Assembly: GCA_963920575.1 (NCBI GenBank) | Contig: OY986975.1 | Location: 20,739,897-20,803,896, forward strand | From: Narthecium ossifragum | Taxonomy: Eukaryota; Streptophyta; Magnoliopsida; Dioscoreales; Nartheciaceae | Direction of reading: 5' to 3' | Length of the DNA: 64,000 nt | In this document: positions 55,901 to 64,000 of the stretch, in pieces | How positions within the stretch are numbered: position 1 is the stretch's first letter | Layout of the letters: each line of letters begins with the position of its first letter | Program-made: the position numbers and the translations under genes | Notes under the pieces: model-generated | What the model saw: the letters and a program-made list of their open reading frames with translations, nothing else | Databases searched by the model: none | What the model was told of the DNA's origin: nothing

Positions 55901-58050
55901 TTCTTGGCAGGAAATAACCAACCCAAAAATCAGATCCTTGTCAAGAATATTAATGCCAAAAAGAATGTTCAGGCAGGTCAACATAAAACCAGAAGAGAAC
56001 AGAAATGCAGTACTCGGAGATGGTTGCACCTTACAAACAGCAGCACATGCTTGTATGCAAACCATCCATCAAGCATATAAGCACACAAAACAGAATGCAG
56101 AGAGGTATCATGCCCGATCTATATAAAACGGAATTGACTACATGAAGTTGTTGAAAAATCAAATTCTTACAAACACATGAATAAATGACAATGTGCCAAA
56201 ATATAAATGTGACCTAAGATTTCAAATATTTTATGTATGTCAAGCGAAGTAACATGTCATCTTGCATATTAAACAAGTATACAACAGTTCCTCTGGCCCC
56301 GACATTCGTACAAGGAATCCAGTAGAATAGATCACTAAGCTGTATAAAGCACAAAATTCAAGTAAGGAACATGTACACTTACTTTTGCAAGAGGATTGTT
56401 GAAGAACTTCATGACAAAGGGGTGATTGTTAGGATCCTTATTAAAAAAGGTGACAGTGGGCACACTGGAGGTTTCAATGAAATTCACTAAAACTTCTGCA
56501 TGGAAATCCTGGAAAAGCCAATTAAAATAAGTAATTAGCTGTCAAAGAAGATGATCAAAAGAATACTGCTGAATGCACGGCAACATATGAAAAGTATTAG
56601 TTCTGCAGAAAATGCTTTAATACATATCCGTGAACCGCATGTAACAGTACCAGTCCGAAATTAACATAAGAGGCAAACAAACCTTGAAATCAACAAAGAG
56701 TTCATCAAATGGCTTAAATAGCCTCACAACTGGACCTTTCACTGTTGAGTCCCCACGAGGAAGGAACTTTGCATCCAAAGTATGACCAAAATCATAGTCC
56801 AAGCGCATCTTCTCCGCTACAGCAAAAAACTTTTCAAACTCCTCACCCGACAATTCTGGAAAGATCCCCACCTGTGATTTTATTTATTCAAAATATGTTC
56901 AGCATGAAACAAGTATGATTGAAACTTGAAAGAGGGCATTGTAAACTCACAATGAAGATTTTCTTATCATCAATAACGTTAGCAGCATCCTCTGCTGACT
57001 TGATTTCAGCAGATGCAGGACCAACTTGTTTCTTCAGATATTCAACTATGCCATCAGCTTCACGAGGGCCTTTATAGTCTTGAGTAGCATAGTCTTCAGT
57101 ACCCCCGCCTAAGTTCCTAAAAATCTTGAGTGTGGGGAAACCTTTGACCTCATACTTGGAGGCAAGCTCCTTGTTTATCTCCTCATTGGCATCCACCTTA
57201 GCCAGAACAACTGGAGGATCATGCTTCTTCAGGATTGATGCAGCTTTCTCATACTACAGGCAGCATAAAGTTATACATGGTGAGATCCTGCTCGGAAACG
57301 CTATCATCTATGCCAATTTGATCTCAGAGAATTCTGAGAAGTCATACCTCAGGAGCAAGATTCTTACAGTGACCACACCTGATCAAGGAAAAAGAACAAC
57401 CTCGAATCAATAACAAAACATAGACTTTACCCAAGCCAAAATTATCACCACCAACAAATTGCAGAATAGATAGTATTCCAATATCACGATTATCAGTTTT
57501 CTAGCAAATTCATCTTTCTGTAGGAATGAATCATAAATATACGCATCCCAATTGATCAAGAAACAGTAAACATACTTCTAAAGCTGTAAAAAAAGAAGTA
57601 TCTAAATAGATGATTTTTTTTTCTTTCAGACAGACCAAGTCAACCAAATTACAGCCTATCCTACCAATCGATCTGTATCCAAGAACTTAAGTAGAGATCA
57701 AGACATATCAACGACAAGCTATTCGTAAGAATCGACTAGAAACAAAAGAATCTCGATCTAAATAACGAAGAAAACAAAAACAAAAAATCCACCCAAAATC
57801 AAGTCGAGCAAAAACCTAGACTAGCCGTAAACAGTGATCACTCAGATTACCACGGGGCATAGAACTCGACGACAACGAACGGGTGATTGGAGATAAAATC
57901 GGAGAAGTTCCCCGCATCTAGGGTGATCACCGCCTCCGCCTCAGCCGCATCCACATCGGCCTCCACCTCCGCCTCCGCCGCCTCCCGCAGCGGCGCGAGG
58001 AGGAGCACGGCCGCCAAGGCCGTGCAGATCCAAACTCTAGAAACGGCCAT
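52985..58050 (-). CDS. Classical protein disulfide isomerase (two CGHC sites, KDEL)
   Basis: Ten exons in phase: 58050-57851, 57378-57348, 57253-56951, 56871-56683, 56508-56383, 55675-55538, 55435-55316, 55069-54952, 54459-54347 and 53182-52985, encoding 511 residues. Signal peptide at 1-25 ([20 protein letters not shown]), then an acidic stretch ([14 protein letters not shown]). The a domain has FYAPWCGHC (Cys 68 and 71), the b and b' domains follow ([25 protein letters not shown]), and the a' domain has [12 protein letters not shown] (Cys 418 and 421). The C-terminus is KDEPKDEL, the ER-retention signal. The layout and length are those of plant PDIL1-type enzymes, which form and rearrange disulfides in ER proteins. 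Exon 2 is only 31 bp and carries the first active site. The first exon is GC-rich, as in many grass-like genes. Confidence 0.96.
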
Positions 58051-59104
58051 CGATCGGAGGGCTTAGAGATCCCTAAACCCCAACGCTACTAGAAATGGGA
58101 TCGAACACTGAGTCACTGAGTCGATCGAGAGAGAGAGGGTACTCACTTAAGTCCACACGAGACGACTGACGAGAAAGGACGGCCGGGGGTAGGAAATGCC
58201 TCCCGTGAGTTACTCTGTACCGGCGCGTAACGCACGGGCCCTAAGATCAGCTGCAATGCCGGGGACGTGTGTGGCTTCTTGCAATACCAATGAAACGAGG
58301 CCAAGTGGTTAAGTTGATGACGTGTTTGATGACTGTTGGCGTTGATGACGTGTTTTGTGTCGGTGAGAGTTGCTGACGTGTTTGATGACTGTTGGCGTTA
58401 AAGGTTCATTAAACTTTTTCGGTAGATGTACGGGAACCTCGGTGCTGGGATTGCGGATCCCGAGATCGTGGGGGCCGCTGGATTTGCCGCTCACTTTAGA
58501 CATGCTGGCGGCGGAACTTACTGGGTGGTGACGGGATTGTGTTATAGGGTGACTGGTGAGTGAGTAGAAAAACGTTTTTTTTTTTTAATTGGAACTCTAG
58601 ATAAAAATAAGAATTTGAGTAATCGGAATTTCCTTTTATAATGTCTTAAATCTTCTTCACATGCCCCCTTTTCGGTGTTATTTAGCTTTTCTATTTTACA
58701 ATTTTTCCATTTTTTTTTCATTGGCTTAGGTGCCTTTTTCGTATTAGAATTTTCAGTTATCTTATTTGAATTTCAGAAATGACTGGGCGTATTTATTAGG
58801 ATATGTTTTGAACTATTTAGTATTCGTTCGTTTATAAGATTCTAATTATAAACTATAATTATTTTTCATATTTTACGGGTGCAGTTAATAGTTGAAATTT
58901 ATGGAATGCAAATATTACATACTCGTCGTGTATGATATGGTGCAACCATCCCCTCAACGATTTAAAGGGATTTGTATTTAGGTAAGATGTGCTATAGACT
59001 ACCATAATTGCGTGGGTTACCATGTCAAAAAGTTTTAAATATTTTTTGCTGTTTAGTCCTCAAAGATCGGTTTTGGCGTTCCATACGCTCACCATTGTTT
59101 TCTC
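58051..59104. other. Promoter side of the PDI gene and intergenic DNA
   Basis: Between 58309 and 58400 TGACGTGTTTGATGACTGTT, continuing GGCGTT, occurs twice with a diverged copy between, a short tandem repeat of about 56 bp. TGACGTG is the core of bZIP-bound elements (such as those used in ER-stress control), so its clustering upstream of a PDI gene is suggestive, though it lies 260-350 bp from the ATG. The rest is AT-rich with no gene. Confidence 0.45.
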
Positions 59105-59290
59105 AAAACTACACCGACAATTCAGTTCACAAGTCGGGTTCTGGTCAGATCGAGACAAGGTATCTTGATCCATATGTCTAATCCGAATTCGACCCGTTTG
59201 ATAAACGAGTCATGTTTATAAGGTCAAATCCAATCCATTTATAAACGAGTCAACCCGACCATCTTGTCTAACCTGTTTATTAAAGAGGCA
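59105..59290 (+). mobile_element. Decayed relative of the hAT-like MITE
   Basis: ACAATTCAGTTCACAAGTCG, CGAATTCGACCCGTTTGATA, TTTATAAACGAGTCAACCC and CTGTTTATTAAAGAGG follow the first 190 bp of the MITE at 21207 in order, with about 75% identity by eye. The right half is missing. Confidence 0.65.
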
Positions 59291-59689
59291 ACGTCGTCGA
59301 AATCACCAACCAACATAGCTCCCGGGTAGATGTATTAGTATCCGATGCTAAATTTTTACTGGTCAAAAACTCACCATAGAGGAATTTCACAACCAAAAGA
59401 GGATGATTATAATAGGACGAAGAGAGCCGTGCAAACTCTAACCTCCAATGGTAAAAAATTAGGAGGAAAATGAGTCACGTAATATCATCACATCATCACG
59501 TTTTATTTGAAATAAAATCTAAATGTCATGAACTTATTTGAAAATTTTAAAACTACATGATCTTAAATGAAACTTAATCTCGACCACATGGAGGGATTGG
59601 CCTGAAACTAGCAGCCTTTTTTTCCATCTTGACGCTCGGAGGGATTGGCGTTTGCCTCCCTACAATTGGGATACCAGTGCACAAGAAAA

Positions 59690-60110
59690 AGGGCTTTTAA
59701 GCACAAGGCAAACTGAACTCATTAGAAGCTGGAACTCCTGTATGCTCAACTCTCCTCTGGCGATGGTCCCTGTCTTGTCTAAAGCGGCAACTTTAGTTTT
59801 CGCCAAGTCGTCATCGAGTTAGCACACTGACTCCTCTCTGCTTGCTGTGGGATTCATCAATGGCCGGCTTGACTGGCCGCGTGAGCTCGAGAGGGACTTG
59901 CGTGCGATTTGGTGGGTTACTTCGCAATCTGTAATCGCGTGTTTTCTCTACATTCCTCGCGAACTCAATTCTTTCACGCACGAGGTGGCGCGTTGGGGAC
60001 GGTGGTCAGCTGAGTTGATCTTCTCTCCGTTGCTTTGCCTATCCTTTCTTCTCTTTCATTTTGTAACTCAGCCGCTCTGGTTTATCTAATCAAAAAGAAA
60101 AAAAAAAAAA
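59690..60110 (+). mobile_element. LINE 3' fragment with RNase H tail and poly(A)
   Basis: The frame from 59847 contains WPRELERDLRAIWW and CFLYIPRELNSFTHEVARWG, the last motif of RNase H-like domains of plant LINEs (normally IPREQNxxADxLARWG). The stop is followed within 20 bp by a run of A (60091-60113), the expected 3' tail. The upstream part is frameshifted. It is a second non-LTR remnant, opposite in orientation to that at 47102. Confidence 0.65.
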
Positions 60111-60895
60111 AAGAAAGAAGAGAGAGAGAAGCCCAGTCCTTGCTGCTAATTGCAAGAGCACGCACTCGCAAGAAGGACCAAAGATAATTGGAAAGTTGCA
60201 TGCGATGATGGACCCCTGCTGCTTCGATCACCTCACCTGCAACAATTCCAGCAAACCATCAAGAGCACCTAATCCGCAAGACAAATTCAGTGCGAGTATG
60301 AAGAAAATGAAAGAATGGCAATACAATCTCCCAAACCAGGTACTCGACTTGCTTCGGTACAGGGACGGATTCGCCGGCCTGTCAGACTTTTCTCATCAAC
60401 CTCGCTCCGGACCTCCACAACGATGCCTTCGATGATGGGAATCACTTCTCTGGCCTTGACGGCAAGGACAGTAACAGCCTGCCGAGGAGCCATGCTCATT
60501 AAGCACCGACGTTCCTGCAGTAGCCTGCAAGCTTCAGATGTTAAATACTTGTGAAAAACTAAACCTCTGAAGTAATTCCGATAGGTGGTTTAGTTGGCTG
60601 TAGTTGACGTCTTCCCTCTTACAATTGCGGAGTGGCTCGAGTCAGTGGCAGATAGCGATGGCTTCGCCAGGGAAGCGAGAGATCAGGTAGGGGGTTTGGC
60701 CCAGCGCCTGGTGTAACTTAGTTGATGGCTCATTTAAGGTGTGAAAAAAAACATGTTTAGGCGTGTGGTTTTTAGAGAGAGACCTCGCGAATGGCCACTG
60801 ATCCAAGCCACTCGCAGTTGTAAGAGGGAAGACAGAAGCTAGCTTCTATATAGACTGTAGTCCTCCAAAGCTTTTATAAGGATTACATAGCAAGT
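60111..60895. other. Intergenic with an unassigned minus-strand frame
   Basis: A 70-residue frame at 60499-60287 on the minus strand reads RQAVTVLAVKAREVIPIIEG and further. It looks protein-like, but I cannot assign it and see no neighbouring exons. It may be a gene relic. Confidence 0.35.
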
Positions 60896-61080
60896 GGGGC
60901 ACTAGGATCATAGTTTAAGTGCGACTAGGGTCATAGAATGCAAGACCAACACGAAAGGTAGAAAGCAGACTGGGGCACTAGGATCATAGTTTAAGTGTGA
61001 CTAGGGTCATAGAATGCAAGACCAACACAAAAGGTAGAAGGCAGACAGGGGCACTAGGATCATCGTTTAAGTGTGACAGA
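60896..61080 (+). repeat. 76-bp tandem repeat, about 2.4 copies
   Basis: Units start at 60896, 60972 and 61048 with GGGGCACTAGGATCATAGTT. Units 1 and 2 differ at about five positions; unit 3 breaks off after TTTAAGTGTGAC. The period is exactly 76 bp. It lies just upstream of the CAX remnant. Confidence 0.9.
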
Positions 61081-61206
61081 GAGGAGCTCTCATTAGGGAA
61101 ACTATGCTCAGCTAAGTCCATACAACTCTCCGTCCGGCTATCGAATTCTCTGTTTCTTGATTTCTCTGTTCTGTAACTGGTGTCGTGTTAGCTGTTGTTT
61201 CCTTAG

Positions 61207-62909
61207 AACATTAACTCTCTGATAATATCTATGTATGCTCTGGAAAATGGAATGATCCGAGTTGCTCAGCAGCCTTTACTAGGATCTATTTTATCAAACA
61301 GGTTGCTGGTTCTTGGGTGTGCATTCTTGAGTGGAGGGATCGTCTTGTACAACAAGGACGAGGATTTTAACAAGGTAAATTAGGTATTCAGTAAGAATGT
61401 TTCTGTTTGTATCACCAAGATTGGAGTGCTTAGGCTGTTAATGTGCAGGCAGCTGCTGTAGTGAACTCTGCATTGCACTTGAATCTTGATAGCAGTAATG
61501 GGCCTAATGTTTCCTGCTGTTCTCAGCTACACTCATACCAAATTACGTTATGTTTGCCTGAAAGACAAACTTGTGAGTATCATAGAGTTCTCTATATCCA
61601 TTTCAGGAGTTTTTCGACTGACATTTCTCCTTTGTCAAATTTTAATATAAGACATTTCTCTTGGAGTTGCAATTGGGTTATCTACTCCGATATTCATGTT
61701 TGGCATATGTCCACTCTTGAAACCTTTTTTGGTCCATCATACCACCAAATGGAGACCCCATCTTTTGGCTCTATAGATGTGTTTGCAAATGGTGATCTCA
61801 TTATAGTCAAGAACAACAAACAGGAGCGGAGCCAATTGCGGACAATACAGTGATTTAATTACTGGTTGACACCAGTGGCGTGCCACTACTTTGATCCACT
61901 AGTTGAGTCTTCCATCGAACGCCAACTAGGGGAATTCATGGACTTCAACTGGGGATGAGACCGACAAATTGCCCATGTGTAGGCTAGTCGAGGGGATGGG
62001 GACCCTGTCCCTGCATTGTTGTATTGTTTTCAATTGAAGAAATTTTTCTTCAAGCGTATGGCTCAATGATACTTAATTTCACAATTGTTAATTGTTATTC
62101 AGCTTGTAGCTCTAAAATAGTAGTAAATAGCAAGTTTCACCTGGATGATTAGAGTACCTGAGATTCAATTTTCTGTTCTGCAGATATCAATTTGTGTGGT
62201 GGTTGGATGGATAATCCAAAGACCAATGTTACTTAAATTTTCAACTTTCTGAGACAGCCTCACTATTTATAACAGTACTAGTTGTAGCTTTCTTGCTGCA
62301 AGTATGTCTTTTAACAGAAAGATGAGTCTGTAAATCAGATTCATATAAGGCACTTTCATCATCGGGGAAATTAAAGCTCATAGATATCGGAAAGGAAGTT
62401 CTTTAAAATGGAAGACAAGCAAATGCAATTCAGTCATTTCAGCTACACTGCATGGATTTGATTTCAATAGAGCTTCATTAAATCATCTGCCCTATTATGC
62501 AGCGATCCTAATGGTATCTCTAAATTAACTAGTAATTTCTTTGGCACACTATCTACATGCAGGAGGACACTTCTAACTATTTCAAATGGATAATGCTCAT
62601 GCTTTGTTATCTGATAGTAGCTGCTAGTTTTTATGTGCATCAGGATCCCAAGTCTGTTGGTAAGGTCCTCATGAGTGAGAGAGGTCCTCTTTTTGTTTTA
62701 AAAGTTAGTTCTGGAGGTTGGTCTTTACTTGCAACAGAAGACTAGAAGAATCTATTGATTCAACAATAATGATTGGGATACTCCATAGCATCACTGGTAT
62801 ATTTGGCTCTTGGGATCATTGATCCGCAGAATTTTTTACATCGATAAATTGTGATTCTGCAGCTGACAGACCACCAAAACCTAGGAAGCGAAGAGTATCA
62901 GATTGGTAG
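61207..62909 (+). pseudogene. Vacuolar cation/proton exchanger (CAX) pseudogene
   Basis: Exon remnants lie in order. 61207-61374 encodes SLIISMYALENGMIRVAQQP, then LLGSILSNRLLVLGCAFLSG and GIVLYNKDEDFNK, the first half of the CAX core. 61449 to about 61545 encodes AAAVVNSALHL and, after a frameshift, IAVMGLMFPAVLSYTHT. 62563-62659 encodes EDTSNYFKWIMLMLCYLIVA and ASFYVHQDPKSV, the final CAX helix, and 62863-62909 would add a short basic end. Splice sites flank each remnant. The exons for the middle of the protein (acidic loop and second exchanger repeat) are absent, one frameshift is present, and the N-terminal exons are missing, so it cannot make a working antiporter. CAX proteins exchange Ca2+ for H+ at the tonoplast. 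Confidence 0.8.
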
Positions 62910-63040
62910 ATATTGACAAAGCTCACGAGGTAGCTACTTCCTTTGCATAGCATTTTGACAGCCCCATTCAGCAAGGCCAACATTATGTTGCTTTTGGGTC
63001 ATATACTTTACAATCCTTTCAGTTGCAGTTTACTAGCTTT
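62910..63040. other. Spacer after the CAX remnant
   Basis: Short unremarkable stretch between the CAX relic and the CACTA-like fragment. Confidence 0.4.
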
Positions 63041-63049
63041 CTTTTAATA

Positions 63050-63300
63050 AAACAATGGTCACAAAAAATAGTTATAGTGACCAACTTTGATCTTTTTGTG
63101 ACCAACGTGTAATCGTAATTGATCATACCGCCTACCATAAGGAGTTAAAGTGGTGACTAGAGACCTGGTCGCTAATGAACTACTTATAGCGACCAAGCAG
63201 TGATGGTTGGCATACGTTGGTACTTTTAGCGACCAACACGTTACATTTATTGCGACCAATAAAAACTCCTATCGCAACCAAAGTTGCTTGGTAATACCTA
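63050..63300. mobile_element. CACTA-like subterminal repeat fragment
   Basis: GCGACCAA, GTGACCAA or their reverse complements occur about eight times in 240 bp, in contexts such as CTTTTAGCGACCAACACG and TTATTGCGACCAATAAAAA. Such repeated 8-12-bp motifs in both orientations are typical of En/Spm (CACTA) subterminal regions. The CACTA termini themselves are not visible, so it is a relic or an internal piece. Confidence 0.55.
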
Positions 63301-64000
63301 ACATTTTACTTTTAGCTCATTTCGTCATCGATCATCATCATCGACACCACTCGGTCATCCTTTATTTATAGACTTGAAAATAACACATGGGTGTAGTTGT
63401 TCCAGTTCGAGTTGGCTCCATTTCACTGGATGGTCCAATTCTATTTGGAAAGGAACTCGCCGGACTTCGTCAAATTTGATCATGAGGATTAAATCAAGTT
63501 TGACTTGATATATACATATGCTCAGAGTACCAATTGAAGTGACAATGGCATAGAAGTCATATGTGATTCACTTAAGTTAGATGTGTGACTCTTGCTCCTT
63601 CAAAGTGGAAGTCCTGAGTGGACTTCCACTTTCATATCCATTTTACGCAGACCAATATGATGGAAATAGGAAGAACAAGTGCTCAACCTTGCCCATAAAG
63701 TTTACTAGTGCAGTAGCAAACTTCTCAAACACAACACATTTTTCTCATTTGGTGTAGTTTTAAAATGAAACTTCACGGCATCTTATGTTTGAAGAGGTGC
63801 TCTCTCAATGCGTCTACCGCAAGTCTAAGCATGACCTTTATAGCTTTACTGCACTCAATTGATAACAATCCCTACATTCATGCTCTGATACCATGAATTT
63901 TAGGACATTATATTCTAACAATCGCTATGCATTGTTATGTACGTATGTTTCTAAACTATATATAAAAGTTTCTAAAACTAATTATTGGCTTAATATGCTG
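63301..64000. other. Window end, no gene seen
   Basis: AT-rich sequence without recognised frames. GGAAGTCC near 63608 and GGACTTCCACTTTC just after form a short palindrome. Near 63880-63930, TCTGATACCATGAATTTTAGG resembles a retrotransposon primer-site or LTR boundary (TGATACCA), but no element could be delimited. Confidence 0.4.

Noticed and set aside
60287..60499. Minus-strand 70-residue frame as a gene
   Set aside because: It looks protein-like but has no family match, start context or neighbouring exons, so it was only mentioned in the intergenic entry.

Overview
This is plant nuclear DNA: intron-containing genes with GT-AG and a few GC-AG introns, plant-only families (DMP, MUCI70-type DUF616, AG-peptide, CC-NBS-LRR, plant LRR receptor-like proteins), and gene islands set in AT-rich DNA full of transposon remnants. 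GC-rich first exons (DMP genes, PDI exon 1) suggest a monocot, but I cannot name the species.

Layout. 0-5.3 kb: an unclassified dispersed repeat, a TIR element with palindrome-rich ends, an arabinogalactan-peptide gene (2520-2702) and an LTR-like block with GATCGATC motifs bounded by a 16-bp direct repeat. 5.6-9.0 kb: a seven-exon gene for a DAA1-type AAA protein that stops after the degenerate N-terminal half. 10.5-11.0 kb: a small protein joining one dsRNA-binding domain to a coiled coil. 12.1-22.8 kb: three minus-strand DMP (DUF679) genes. A 5.1-kb Mutator-like element with long TIRs, a 9-bp target duplication and a three-exon FAR1-domain-only gene lies between the second and third, and a hAT-like MITE lies beside it. 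22.9-26.6 kb: repeats, including a solo LTR with a clean 5-bp TSD nested in a tandem array. 26.6-31.7 kb: two tandem LRR receptor-like proteins without kinase domains. 32.3-36.8 kb: a nine-exon NIPA-type magnesium transporter gene (minus). 37.4-40.9 kb: a CC-NBS-LRR gene (minus) broken by one in-frame TAA just after the P-loop. 41-47.6 kb: mostly repeats, one small unknown gene (44472-44903) and a LINE RNase H fragment. 48.1-51.8 kb: a seven-exon MUCI70-like glycosyltransferase gene (plus). 53.0-58.05 kb: a ten-exon classical protein disulfide isomerase gene (minus) ending in KDEL. Between these convergent genes lies a perfect 54-bp-arm hairpin around a 22-bp tandem repeat. 59.7-64 kb: a LINE tail, a 76-bp tandem repeat, a decayed CAX (cation/proton exchanger) pseudogene and a CACTA-like subterminal fragment.

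The genes do not form a pathway. PDI and the MUCI70-like enzyme both serve the secretory route, the AG-peptide and LRR proteins act at the cell surface, and the LRR and NBS-LRR genes are typical rapidly changing surveillance families. The most unusual items are the hairpin with 22-bp units, the single-half AAA gene, the dsRBD plus coiled-coil protein, the FAR1-only gene in the MULE and the single-stop NLR. Exon boundaries were found by reading splice sites and keeping phase by eye; no alignment was run.
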